DNA of 64,000 bases from Candolleomyces eurysporus (lineage: Eukaryota; Basidiomycota; Agaricomycetes; Agaricales; Psathyrellaceae): contig JANBPK010001472.1 of NCBI GenBank assembly GCA_027579435.1, positions 62,001 through 126,000 of the forward strand, written 5' to 3'. Shown here one piece after another: positions 1 through 11,557 of this stretch. Position numbers and translations under genes: made by a program. The notes beneath the pieces are model-generated. The model ran no database searches and had not been told where the DNA came from. It worked only from the letters and a program-made list of their open reading frames with translations. Position 1 is the stretch's first letter; each line of letters starts with the position of its first letter.

Positions 1-344
1 AGTTTATCAGAGAGATTCATGAGTGAATACTGGCGATGGGGGTGGGGATGTGGACGAAGGCTGAGCGCCTCCCGATGCATCGAAATGGCTTCTTCAACGT
101 AAGAGACACTTGAGGGCAGGACCTCAAGGTTATCAATATTAGATTTATTTATATGAGAGGAAACATTAGCACTGAAATCGAGTCCTCCACTAGCCAGCTG
201 AGCTCGCTGTGAACTACTTACTCCCTGAGAATACAATCACATCTACTTTCGGTCCAGCTTCTACGTGTTATCCTTAATCTCGATTTATTCTGATACACGC
301 TATAACTCGATACCTACTTCGATGCACAACAAACATTCATTCCC
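1..344. other. Intergenic edge
   Basis: This is the 3' flank of the minus-strand DUF1996 gene that ends at 345. I see no conserved reading frame, repeat or RNA gene in it. Confidence 0.5.
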
Positions 345-2007
345 TCAAGCAGCGGTGAAACTGATTTCAGGTAAGGAGGTCCTAGTCGCATGACTTATAG
401 TCGTCGACACTGCCCCGCAGCCCCCTACCATCGTTGCAGGTTCAGGTCCATACTGCAAGGGGTTGCATCCAGGAAGACGCGGGATATCTGTGAACGTTGT
501 TAATATACTTATGCACGTCTTACGCGATACTCTCGAAGGCACTTACATTCACCCTCGACTTTCTCGTCCACCGAAGTCTTCTGAACACACGCGTTGATCT
601 CAGCGTCGGTCTGTACCGTTAACTCAGTGCAAGCTTCCGGCCACCCAAACCCGTCTTGGCAATTATCCATCGCGCGTTGGAGGGAGTCGCCTTCCCAACC
701 GAAGAGATAGTCGCCGTGTTGCCCATAGCCCGTCCTGCATTCGCCGTGGTCAGCATTCGCACCCATGAGTATAGGGAACGAGGAACGGCTGGGGGGAAAA
801 CTTACGGATCGCCCATGCTTAGAACCAACGGTTGACTCCCATCCGTCGGCCACATCGAGTTGAAGCGTGCAGTGTCCCAGTAAATCTCGTACAGAATGTG
901 CGGAACCCGGATAGGGTGAGTATATGGGCAGGTACCAGCGAAACCCAGAATGCCGACGTTAGGGTTAACGGTTCCCATGGGGTACGCCACATGGCTCTTG
1001 AGGGTAGTCAGTGTGAGATTCGGACGGAAAAAATCATGGCAGAAACCCACACTATGGCCGGGAGAGTCGGTATTCTTTCCATCCCAGCACCTGCAATCCG
1101 ACGTTGTCAGAAAGGCGGTCATAAGGCGGAGAGTTTGAGGTAACGCTTACGATGGGAAGAGTATATTCGACCTGATACCGCCATTGCACTTCTTGTTTGG
1201 GAGATGGATGGTATCGTACTGGCCAGCACCCGGAGGGTAGGTATTCGAAGGCCCAAACGGATCGGGGGAGTCCCAACACCTAAACGACAGAGCCCAAGAA
1301 CCGACTCTTGCTGGGTCGGAAGGGACACCAGTTCGGATAGATGGGTCGCCAGTGATCATTCGGAAGCCCTGCCGGAAAAACGTATATGAGATTGAGGAAG
1401 ATCCACAGAAGTGATGACCTGAACCCTCACCTTTGGGAAGGCAGTCACCTTCTGACCACCAGGCTGAACGTAGTACACTGTCATACCGCCATTCGTCGTT
1501 CCAACAAAGTGGTTGGGTATTTGGGGGACACGGAAGAAAGTGCCGTTTGGGTGCTTGAAGTACATTACAGCCGTCCAGTAGTTCGATTTGTCCTCTTTGA
1601 ATCGACAAGTGGTACACGTTGCGAGTGAAGGAATGTCGAGGTCTGGGTGCATTGTCAAGTTGAATCTGCACATATTTTTAACCTTCTCGTCAAAGCTGGG
1701 GTGGAGACCGTTGACTCACGCATCCTAACAGATCATCGAAAAATATGCAGGTTCGATTATCCGTACAGCCGACAGGAAGGTCATGAGAGAAACGTACGCC
1801 GCCAATAATCTGGTGAACATGAGGGGAGACCACGCCGGGCGTCACCAGCCTTAGATAGTACATGATTTAGCCCAAAACTCGGGTCAATGCATGAAAGGCT
1901 TACGGGTCAAAACGTTGAGTAACCAGCTGGGAGCAGCCAAAGCGAAGCAGCGCCCGAGCTGGGAGGAATGCCCAAGTCGTGGCAAGAAGCAGCGAGAAGC
2001 GTAGCAT
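345..2007 (-). CDS. DUF1996 secreted protein, copy A
   Basis: Multi-exon gene for a secreted protein of the fungal DUF1996 family, whose biochemical role is unknown to me. The ATG at 2007 opens a hydrophobic signal peptide (MLRFSLLLATTW) followed by the family start LRFGCSQLVTQRFDP. Later landmarks are PHVHQIIGG, LTMHPDLD, CTTCRFKEDKSNYWTAVMYF, GGMTVYY, WALSFRCW, CWDGKN, SHVAYP, DGSQPLVLSMGDP and GYGQHGDYLFGWEGDSLQRAMDNC. The tail after LPGCNPLQ is short and ends at TGA 345-347. Exon 3 is only 5 nt (GATGC), as in copy B. Copy A lacks the intron that splits copy B at YLR/VPQIP. All exons join in frame, so the gene looks intact. Copy B lies 2.2 kb away on the other strand. Confidence 0.88.
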
Positions 2008-2878
2008 AGTCCAAGCCTGGCGTGAAAAGCACGAAATGGGAAGTTCCAGCGTGTTTCATATAGCCTAGGCCATGGGACAGTGGAGCATCGGACAAGAGAA
2101 CCCTGAACTTCTCGGAGTCATGGTGAGCCATTTTTGATGTCCTGGGATGCACAGATGAATTGAAAGCATATAAAAGCGGAAGATGTGAAGGCCAGAGATC
2201 ATCCAATGGTGGTGCCGCGAAGCAGAGCAAAGTTCCGAGGTTGAGGAAAAACAAATCAAGAAAAACTCGTTACAAGCCTTTGGTAAATCAGCTGAGGCAA
2301 TTCTGTGAGGACATCATTCCATTGGTGCGCCGTAGCAGACATGGCGCAAAGGCCACTGAATAACTAGGGTTCTGACACCGTGTGGTGAAGGCTGGGCCGA
2401 ACAGAGGTTCCGGCGAATTGGTTAGACGTTGTGTGCTCCTGTTTATGGATACGACTGAAACCAAACAACGCGTCATGTCAGAACCGTGTCTCCCCGAACC
2501 CCAATGCCACTCAGCCTCGCGTCTTCTTCCTTGCACTCATTCTCATTTTTCCGGCGGGTAGACCCTGGAGGACTCTGCCTCAACATGAATCAGGTCTCTT
2601 GACTGCCGTCAGTACGGAATACGCATCGGCCCGGCCCCATGAAGTCGACTTCGAGTCGCTGTGAGTAAACTTGATGTCTCTAAAAGAGCTACAAATTTAC
2701 ACGCAAAATTTTGGATAATGGTCATGTGAAGCTACGTCGAAGCTATCGAAGCCTACTTGTACTGCCATCGCCGCTGCAGACCTCGATCTTGAGGTTCTCG
2801 GAAAAATCGCACTGACTCGCCATAAATACAGTTGTAAGAACGAATTTCCGTCTAACACCCCAAGGCTAGCTTATTAAA
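2008..2878. other. Divergent promoter region
   Basis: This gap separates the minus-strand DUF1996 gene from the plus-strand DUF8021 gene, so both promoters should lie here. A TATAAAAG sequence on the plus strand near 2169 and CATAAATAC near 2820 are candidate core elements. The second is about 55 bp upstream of the DUF8021 ATG. I see no coding feature. Confidence 0.4.
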
Positions 2879-3658
2879 ATGCTGCTCCAGTCGCTCATCA
2901 TCGTCTTCACGGCGATCGCCCGCCCAACTCTTGCTGCATGCAATCTCAGCTACTCGGCACTTCAGCAAGTCACCAGAGACTATATCTCATCCCAGGCTAC
3001 CGGCGCATTCGCCACCACCGCTTCTTCTGCCTCCTACACCGAGAACTTCAGGACCGTGAATATCCGGACTGGGCTCCTCAGCAAAGCGCTGAGAGTCAAC
3101 CACACTCGCAGCATCCACGATACAACCGAGTGCGCGACATTCACTGAATATGTGGTCACCGACCCATCCCATCCCTACGTCATCGGAACGCAAATTCGAC
3201 TCACCCCCGATGGTCAGATTACGCAGATTGATTCCATCGTCACCGATGCAGGAGACTGGCTTTTCAACGCGACTGGTACACAGTACTACGCCTCCAGGGA
3301 AGACTGGTTTGTCATTCCAGCGGAGACGCGGGACACCAGGGAGACCATCAAGAAGGCAGGGGATGCGTACCTCGATTTGTTCAATAACCCCAGTGTAGTC
3401 GTACCTTGGGGAACGCCGTGTGCTAGGTTAGAAGGAGGAGCGTACACTGGGCAGGGCCGACCAACCGATTCCTGCAACGTGGGTGTTCCGAGTGGAGTCC
3501 CGTTGACGAATAGGCGATACGTGATCGACGAGACGGTTGGCTCGGTCGACGTTTTCCTGGATTTTGGAAACAACAAGATTCCGGATAGCCATGAATTTAG
3601 GGTGGAGCGTGGTCGTTTGAGGTTTGTTCATACTATGACGGCTACTGGAGGACCGTGA
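2879..3658 (+). CDS. DUF8021 secreted protein, copy 1
   Basis: Single-exon gene of 259 residues ending at TGA 3656-3658. Residues 1-20 (MLLQSLIIVFTAIARPTLAA) form a signal peptide. The mature protein shows the DUF8021 pattern: YISSQATGAFATTA near the start, ENFRTVNIRTGLL, HPYVIGTQIR, an NTF2-like core around QIDSIVTDAGDWLFNATG, then VVPWGTPCARLEGGAYTG and SHEFRVERGRLRFVHT at the end. Two cysteines in the PCARLEG and SCNVGVP segments are conserved in the second copy. It is probably extracellular. The reaction or ligand is unknown to me. The copy at 10577 is clearly homologous along its whole length but carries a one-base shift. Confidence 0.88.
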   Translation: MLLQSLIIVFTAIARPTLAACNLSYSALQQVTRDYISSQATGAFATTASSASYTENFRTVNIRTGLLSKALRVNHTRSIHDTTECATFTEYVVTDPSHPYVIGTQIRLTPDGQITQIDSIVTDAGDWLFNATGTQYYASREDWFVIPAETRDTRETIKKAGDAYLDLFNNPSVVVPWGTPCARLEGGAYTGQGRPTDSCNVGVPSGVPLTNRRYVIDETVGSVDVFLDFGNNKIPDSHEFRVERGRLRFVHTMTATGGP

Positions 3659-4178
3659 AACCCTGTTTGTAAAGGTGAGCGAGTCTCTGCATCTGACACT
3701 GTCTCAGATGGTAATCGAAGTGTCCTTCAGACTAGGAGTTCGTACTTTGGTCCCGAAAGACATGTCACTACCCATGTACCCTTGTAACATTATTTCGCTG
3801 CTCCAAAACTCTTTTCCTTCGACGTGAAGTCTCCACACAGTTTCACCGAGAGGTCTCACCCCTTCCCGTCTCAAGATACTTGTCGTAACCAATTTAAACC
3901 AACTCGAGCGCTTCGACGTACAAAGAAGCGTTCTTCTGCCCTTTTATATCCAGCTTCTCGAACTTGATTGGACGACGGGCATGTCTTTCATTTGTCCCAC
4001 AGGGCTCATGGGATTGGAAGGTGCTGCAATATGCATCATCCTAAATCTTCTTCCTGATCTTCGGCATCCACCTTTGAAATCAATCCAGGATGTGTTATTA
4101 ACGGCCACTTCTTCTCAGAGGCACCCCGTCTTCCCCCAGACCTTCGCTGTCACCTGCTCTCCAATCGGTCTTTTGACG
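3659..4178. other. Intergenic, upstream of DUF1996 copy B
   Basis: No coding feature is visible. A T-rich TTTTATATCC stretch lies near 3943, about 235 bp upstream of the DUF1996 copy B start, and could be a distal TATA element. This is weak. Confidence 0.35.
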
Positions 4179-5974
4179 ATGTCTAGGTTCAAACTGGGCC
4201 TCTCGCTTCTTGCGATAGCAACGCAAGTTCAAGCCGTCCTTCGGTTTGGGTGCTCGCAGCTTGTAACTCAGCGTTTCGATCCGTGAGTGGACTTGCATTA
4301 TCACCTCTGACCCCACATTCATTCGCGCACTCTCGTCACCACGCATTCTCATAGCCTTGTGACTCCTGGACAGGTAGCCCCGCATGTCCACCAGATTATT
4401 GGAGGGGTATGTCGAAACCACATTTCCTAAGCACTTCCCTGCGGATGTACTGAACCATTTATACTCCTTGCTCGATCCAGAATGCGTAAGTTTTCGCTTC
4501 AATCCACACATCCTGGCTTGCTGACAGACGGAAACACGATAGCTTCAACCTCACCATGCATCCCGACCTCGACCTGCCCGAACTCGCGACGTGCACTACG
4601 TGTCGGTTCAAAGAAGACCTTTCCAACTATTGGACAGCCGTTATGTACTTCAAGCATTCGAACGGAAGTTACTTAAGAGTAGGTCGACGGCCTTCATCTT
4701 ATAATCATACGTTCGTCTGTGTTGATGACATTGACACCTCCAGGTTCCGCAAATCCCAAACCACTATACGGGAGCACCGGAGGGTGGTATGACGATTTAT
4801 TACATTCAACCGCCCGGTAACGGTCCAGAGAACAAGGTCACAGCTTTCCCCAAGGTACGTAGCCTGCATATTCCCTGCCTCTGTCCCTCAATTCATCCTC
4901 CACCTATTCTTTTATTGACTGACTTACTGACTCGATAATAGGGCTTCCGAATGATCACCGGCAACCCAATGCTCCGCAGCAAGCGGACCGACATCGACCC
5001 AACCTCACCAGAAGCCTGGGCTCTCTCATTTAGATGCTGGGAGACAGGCGACTTTTTCGGTCCGGATAATTCGTTCGCACCTGGTGCGGGTCCATATGAC
5101 ACTGTTGGACTTCCGACAAAGATGTGCCCGACAGGGATTAGGGCGAATATCTTCTTCCCTTCGTCAGTTTCTTCAACTAATCATTTATCGTCGTTTAGTA
5201 GTCGTATTTCAGCAAATGACTGACATTTGTTCACTAGATGCTGGGATGGGAAGACCCTTGATACGCCGGATCATCATGTGCGTTTAATCCTGCTCTTCAT
5301 CTACCTTTACACGCTCACTCAAACATTTATCTGTATAGAGCCACGTCGCATTCCTCCAAGGCAAAGTCGACCCCGGTCGCGGAATCTTCTTCTTCAACGG
5401 AACCTGCCCCTCCACTCACCCAGTCCGAGTCCCATTGCTGTTTTACGAGACTTACTGGGCGACGCATCTCTTCAAGGACGTTTGGCCTACAGACGGGAGT
5501 CAGCCGCTTGTGTTGAGCATGGGCGATCCGTGAGTGCCTCTACCTCCACCCCTTCCTAATANCCCCCCGTTGTTGTGAGGTAAACTAAATGGATGATTAG
5601 AACCGGGTATGGACAACACGGCGACTACGTCTTCGGCTGGGAAGGTGACTCACTCCAACGCGCTATGGACAACTGCCGAGACGCATTCGGGTGGCCTGAA
5701 GCCTGCAGCTCGGAGCTTACCATCCTATCGGACGAAGAGATCAACCAATGCCTCCAGAGGGCTCAGGTAGATGAGGATACCGGGGAGAGTCAATGTAAGT
5801 ATTGTCATCTTTGGGTTGCCGATGTCGCCTTACTTACCCTAACAATTCGAAGATATACCTGAATTACCTGGATGCAACCCGATTCAAGACGGACCTGCGC
5901 CCGCTACGATGATCCAGGGATGTACAGCGATTTCTACAACTGGAATTGCCGGACCAACACCAGTTCCCAAGTAG
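4179..5974 (+). CDS. DUF1996 secreted protein, copy B
   Basis: Ten exons can be joined in frame: 4179-4282, 4355-4406, 4481-4485, 4543-4678, 4744-4854, 4942-5162, 5238-5277, 5339-5529, 5601-5794 and 5853-5974, giving 391 residues. The protein has a signal peptide (MSRFKLGLSLLAIATQVQA) and then the DUF1996 core from LRFGCSQLVTQRFDP through HPDLDLPELATCTTCRF, WALSFRCW, CWDGKTLDTPDHH and GQHGDYVFGWEGDSLQRAMD. The tail after LPGCNPIQDGPAPATM is short and threonine/proline-rich. The third exon is a 5-nt micro-exon (AATGC) between normal GT-AG introns. The paralogue on the minus strand has GATGC at the same place, which supports the call. The single N at 5562 falls in intron 8. Confidence 0.92.
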
Positions 5975-6364
5975 ATCAAGTGCTCTTTGTGCACTCCCTA
6001 CTTCTTTCTCCCTCCCTCCCTATTCAATGTTACTGTATGGTTTCCCTTCCCACAATACGAAATCTCAATCGCTCAAATGTAGACTGTCTGCCTCGAGTTC
6101 GATGTCCAAAGGGCGTGACGGAGAATGGCATCGCTAATAAACACAAAGCGCAGGTAGTGTGGAACATTGGGCCCTCATTCCCTCCTGATGCTCCGACCGG
6201 GAAATCCGGTCGAGACCGATGGCCCTCATCGACGCTAAAATTGGATGCAATCTCTGCAGCCGCGATATAGATGTGTATCACATTCACCGTTTGCTCCGCC
6301 CTCTAGACTCACTCAACGCTCCAGAGATCTTCGGGATCACACAGCCTCGCCAATGAGCCAGGCG

Positions 6365-6371
6365 TATATAA
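6365..6371 (+). promoter_or_regulatory. TATA box of the DUF2235-lectin gene
   Basis: TATATAA lies 110 bp upstream of the ATG at 6481, a usual spacing for a basidiomycete core promoter. Confidence 0.5.
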
Positions 6372-6480
6372 TGCCTGCATCGACTAGCCTGCTTGTCTAG
6401 CATATTCGACTTTTGAGTAACTCAGATCCACTTGAATCATCCCTTTTCGCTCTCATTTCTATTTCATATCTCGATTGAGT

Positions 6481-9400
6481 ATGGCAACAAACGCTGTATC
6501 AAATAAGATTCTCCTCGTATTTTGCGACGGAACAGACTGTGACCGCATCTTACCATCTAATCGTGAGTGTCATCTTGTTATTCCAACCACTCGCAATACT
6601 GAGCACCACTCGTTCACCTAGCGATGGAAGACGGAGAATTCTGCCAAAATGCGACCAATGCTCTTCTCCTAGGCTAGTATCCGTTCATACCTACCTGACC
6701 GGGCAATAAGTGACATCGCACGTAGCTCGTGCCGTGAAGGCAACATCTTCGTAATAAGATCTTTTTTAATTACCTCTTCTCCCAACTGACTGTGTATGGC
6801 TAGTAATGGAAACCCGCAAATCGTATTTTACCAGAGCGCAGCGGGTTCCGAAATTGATCTCAACGACGACCAAGGCTCATATCTTGACGGTACCGCTCCT
6901 GATTTGAGTGAGTTTACTCCGTCTTTCATCAGCCTTATAACCGGTGTTAATGCCTCTTCGATAGAGCCGTTTAACCAATCAATCGGTAAATCCTCAACGG
7001 CTCTCATTAGAGACTTCTTACGACGTGTCTGAAGCTCGAAAAACCCGTGACGCATATGCTTTTCTTGCCCAAAATTATGCTCCAGGTGACGAAATCTGTC
7101 TGTTCGGGTACGCTACAAAAAGGTTTTCTATGCACCATAATCGCTGAGGAGCGCTTTGAACCCGCAATGTATCAGATTCTCGAGGTACGGCTTTGACGTT
7201 TGTTCGCGTTCAAGTCGGTATTACTAACCCCAAGACGCACATAGAGGCGCATTTTGCGTTCGCAAAATTGCGGAAATCATTGTACGTTCACCTGTCTACC
7301 TATAACTTCCCTAAAAAGCGTCAAAAACCAACACAATGGAATTCATAGTCGAACGTGGGGCTTCTTCAAGTTGAAGACCTGAAGCAATTCTACAAAGCCT
7401 GGCTTGCATCATGGTACGGTCCCGGCCCTTCGGACATTCCTGAAGGGACAAGACACCCACAAATCAAGTGAGCGCCTCTACCCATTCTAAACCAATCTTT
7501 CATACTAAACCTCGAAACCGTAGGTGTCTTGGGATATTCGATTACGTTGACATTGAAGAGAATCTAGTCAGCCCATCTGGAGCGAGGGATCAACCGCTGC
7601 CTCGTTCTGTACAGAACACGTTCCACGCTCTGGCGCTCCATGAAAACAGAGCTCTTTTCAATCCAAAGTTGCTCACCATTCCCGGCGAGAGTATCGACAG
7701 AACTCGTGTCTTCCGCCAGATTTGGTTCCCTGGATCGCATTCCGACGTTGGTGGAGGGTACGAATTTAGTGACTTATCTCATATCCCACTCATCTGGATG
7801 GCGGTATGTTTTCATATACCAGCATTTGCGAGGCCTCGTTGACGTGCATTGACAGGGCGAGATTGCGCAACGCGACCTCTTTTCACTTGATCTCGACTTC
7901 ATTCTCCAAACAAGGAAGATCACAACTGGTGTCTGGGCTGGTGGCGACCCACACGACGCCTATGACGAAACACCGTTCCTCTTAAAGGCTCAAATGGGAC
8001 TCCAAGATCGCTTGAAATCCGGAGACATACTGTCCACTGACCTCTTCCATTCGAGCGTCCTCACCAATGCCACGTATATCTTCCGGGAGGGAAGCACTCC
8101 GACGAAGACGATCTTGAAGTTCACTGACCTGGTCGAGAAGTTTGAAAGCGGCTGGACACCAAGAACGTTGCCTCTGAGCCCTTTCGAGGAGAGATGTAAA
8201 CAATCATGGGGCACTGCGGTACGGATTTCGCTTTATCTTTGTTGGTGCCAAACTCATTCGAAATCGTTATTTGATAGCCCATCATCCCAGGGCCCATCTG
8301 CGAGGTTGTCAGAAACGATCTGTACGATTACACTTCGACAGTATACTGGGTAGGCTGATCCTCAAACCTATCTTTTTGACGAGCCCACTCAATTATCGGT
8401 TCAGGTCACTGGCAGTCCGGCAAGTTTAGCCCAGAGAAAGGATCTGGTCAAAGGGGGTGTTACAAACAGTGGACAACAAGCATGGGTAGCAAGAGCAAAA
8501 TACCAGGTACGAGTCTCGTGCTTCCCTTCACCAGATTCCCAAATCTCATCCTTATAATTAGAATGTTTTATGTATGTCCAGTCCAGTGGTAATCTATCCA
8601 TAGACGAGTGACAGGGCCCTCGTTTCTCGTAGATCCGGGCTATGCCTTCTCAGACTTCTCCGCTGCACATATCGGATATGAAGGAAACGAAGTTTTGGTA
8701 CGTCTGCGCGTCACATATGCTTCTCTGAGTCGCGGCTCACTTTTCTTCAATGTTAGGTCAATGAATTTGAGGCTTTGGCCTGTGTTCAAGCAGAAAATGT
8801 TGAATGGATCCAAGTTCCTGGACTGTTTGACCTAGGAAAGCTCCGTGGTGCGACGCCGGTCATGTGGGTCTCTCATTTTGGTCTCCTTTTGCACTTTGTT
8901 TTGACCGATTTCGATTTTCTAGAGGAGGCTATGATGCCAATAAACTTCCGATTTTCATTGCCAAAGGCCTTGTCCCCAAGGGAACTACCCTTGCAGGAAA
9001 GGTATCTTCGGGACACCGAGGTACGTAAATGGTTCGGATCGAACCTCTAAAACTGCTTCTGAGCCTCCGAAAGCCCTAATACCCTACGCGGGATCTGATC
9101 GCGAATCAACCGATTACTGGACCTATTCCGTGCTGGTTCACAATACGAAGACATTCCAGGTATTGACCAGGGCGTCACCCATTCTCAACATCTTGTCTAA
9201 TCTATCTATTTTTCCTAGATTGCACAGCTCGGAGCATTCCAGAGTGGGAACGACTGGACAGTTGTACCACCAAATTTCTGGAATACCTTCACATTCGATA
9301 CATCGACATTCCACTCCACATCACCTTCGTTTTTCATTGGACTTCGCTACATTGACCTCGGCACTCACATCCCCAGCATGGGCGTCAAGGCTTACGTCGA

Positions 9401-10082
9401 GGAAAGCTTCAACCAACACACTTGCAAAATTGGTCCCTGTCCTGCAGCTAACACTCTCTTCAATGGTGGCCTCGACTGGCTTGTAACGGACATAACTCCA
9501 GAGTTCCAAATGGGCGTCCTCGATACAGCTGAACTCCCTCATATGCCGAATCCACCTGTTGCTGGGATCGGAAACGTGGTGCACAAGATCGAGTTCAAAA
9601 AACCGTATCCTGCTACCCCGAAGGTCATCGTCTGTCTCACCGGATTCGAGACATCCTCCTCAACACGCTGCAGTCTGAAGGCGTATGCTACGGACATTGA
9701 TCGGCGTGGCTTCACTCTCAATATCACGACGGGATCGAACGAGGTTCGTATACTGTTCGCGACGGTCAATTGGATTGCGGTGGCAGAGGACCTCCCCAGC
9801 ATCGCTGTGGGCGGTTTCAGTACCGAAAATGAAACTCAAGGGAACTTGTCGAACGGTGGCCGAGTGGAGTTTGGAAGGTGGTTTAAACGTCCTCCCAAGG
9901 TGTTCATTGGGTTGAATGGCTTCGATTGTTCGGGTCGTACGAACATGAGGTTAAATACAAAGGTGGAGGAGATCCAAGTCGACGGAATGAGGTGGAAATT
10001 TGAGCCCTGGGCTGATACGGCGCTGGGCAGTGCATCTGCGGCCTTCTTAGCGATTGAAATGCCGGAGGAGTCTAGGGAATGA
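6481..10082 (+). CDS. DUF2235 hydrolase-fold protein with H-type lectin repeats
   Basis: Large gene with many introns. Only the main coding blocks are certain: 6481-6562, about 6806-6902, 7003-7107, 7350-7467, 7525-7803, 7856-8217, about 9060-9160 and 9221-10082. The N-terminus (KILLVFCDGT) and later blocks (QIVFYQS, FLAQNYAPGDEICLFG, FRQIWFPGSHSDVGGGY) identify a DUF2235 domain, the alpha/beta-hydrolase fold of Tle1-like phospholipases. The C-terminus has about three H-type lectin repeats. The clearest are IEFKKPYPATPKVIVCLTGF at about 9590-9775 and VEFGRWFKRPPKVFIGLNGF at about 9865-10060. An earlier one ends FFIGLRYIDLGT near 9350. H-type lectins bind N-acetylgalactosamine. The GxSxG nucleophile elbow that should follow ICLFG is not found near 7105-7130. 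The gene could therefore be inactive as a hydrolase, decayed, or mis-spliced in my model. Confidence 0.7.
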
Positions 10083-10496
10083 AGTTCTAGGGCTATATGA
10101 TGCAGACCCTTTCCGGAGTGTTTGAAGCGTCTTTTTTTCTCTTTATGATACATTAGCTTACATTCATAATCATTTGATAGTGATTATTTTTAATACTATG
10201 CATTGTTCACGCGAACGTGGGCTCAATAGTCGCCTCGACACCCAAAACCCGATGATCGTTCTCCATCCCTACCTTTCGTCCCTCGTGATCAACACACTCA
10301 CCACTCTTCGAGGAGTTTTCTCTGAAAATCTTCCGAGGAAAAATGTAGATAGTTAGACAGTAATTAGACTTTTTCTTCTCGCCGCTTGTTTCACGGGTGC
10401 AGCAAATCCCCCGCTGCCCGCATCGAAGCTCGTGGATGGTCATCCGCTTCGTGCGTCGGTTGAACAGAATTACCCTGTACTGCGAACGAATGTGGA
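10083..10496. other. Intergenic, upstream of DUF8021 copy 2
   Basis: 3' flank of the lectin gene and distal promoter of DUF8021 copy 2. No coding feature or repeat is evident. Confidence 0.4.
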
Positions 10497-10502
10497 TATA
10501 AA
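10497..10502 (+). promoter_or_regulatory. TATA box of DUF8021 copy 2
   Basis: TATAAA within GGATATAAAGG, 80 bp upstream of the ATG at 10577. Confidence 0.55.
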
Positions 10503-10576
10503 GGACTCCCTCAAAACAAAACACTCTTTCTCAACTCGATACCTTCCGAACTATCGAGAGCGATTTGCCAAGCATC

Positions 10577-11381
10577 ATGCTCTGCATCTCTAACATCCTC
10601 CTCGCCTGCACAACGGTGACCCTCTTCGCTCGAGGAGTCCTCGCCGACTGCAGCTTCACCTCCCTCCAACAAGCCACTAAAGAATACGTCTCGGGACAAG
10701 CCACTGGTGCATTCGCCACCTCCGTCTCTACCACCAACGCCGCCTACACAGAGAACTTCCGAACTGCCAACATCCGCACCGGATTAATCAGTAAACCCCT
10801 CAAGGTGGACTACAATCGAAGTCTCCACGATACTATCGAATGTGCAACATACACGGAAGTCATCGTCACAGACCGCGCCCATCCTTATGTCATTGGAACG
10901 CAAATGCGGTTCAACACCCCAACGGACCCAGCGAGTCCTCTCACGGTGAAGCAGATCGATTCGGTTATAACAGACCAGGGAGACTGGCTGTTCAACGCGA
11001 CCGGAACGTTCTACTACGCTTCCCGCGAAAACTGGTTCGTCATCCCCCCCCGAGTCACGCAATACTCGCGCCGTTATCAAGGCAGCTGCCGACGCCTACC
11101 TCGATTTATTCAATAACAAGAACGTCGTCGTACCCTGGGGCACGCCGTGCAACCGCCTCGAGGGGGGATCCTACACGGGACAGGGGAGGCCGACGGATAG
11201 TTGCAATGTGGGTGTGCCGAGTGGGGTGGCGTTGGTGAATAGACGATATGTGATCGATGAGACGCTTGGTTCGGTGGATGTGTTTTTGAATTTCGGTGGG
11301 GCGAACGGGATTCCGGACTCCCATGAGTTTAGGGTGGAGAATGGGAAGTTGAGGTTTGTGCATACGATGTCGGTTATGTGA
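10577..11381 (+). CDS. DUF8021 secreted protein, copy 2 (one-base frameshift)
   Basis: Paralogue of the gene at 2879, single exon. The ATG at 10577 starts a signal peptide (MLCISNILLACTTVTLFARG). The mature part follows copy 1 closely: YVSGQATGAFATS, ENFRTANIRTGLI, HPYVIGTQMRF, QIDSVITDQGDWLFNATG and YYASRENWFVIPP. Reading then leaves frame in a run of eight C at 11044-11051. Directly after it the next frame continues the homology (ESRNTRAVIKAAADAYLDLF, then VPWGTPCNRLEGGSYTG and SHEFRVENGKLRFVHT) to TGA 11379-11381. One C too many explains the break. Because the rest is fully conserved, and other homopolymers here show the same defect, this is more likely a base-calling error than a real pseudogene. 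Resequencing would decide. Confidence 0.8.
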
Positions 11382-11557
11382 TGAAGGGGTGGTTTCGTCT
11401 GTTTCGCTGTTCATTCGAAGCACGAACTTGGTTCGATTTGTTGCGCTCCGCTTTGTATGTGCCATGATCATGTAGGCCGAATGTCACTGTGGATGATCGT
11501 CGTGAAACAAAGATAGGTTTCCAAATGACTGAAATACACGACGAAGCCAACGTTCGT

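Noticed and set aside
6030..6287. Small minus-strand frame downstream of DUF1996 copy B (and a plus-strand frame at 5872-6270)
   Set aside because: They lie in the 3' flank, with no conserved product and no splice support.
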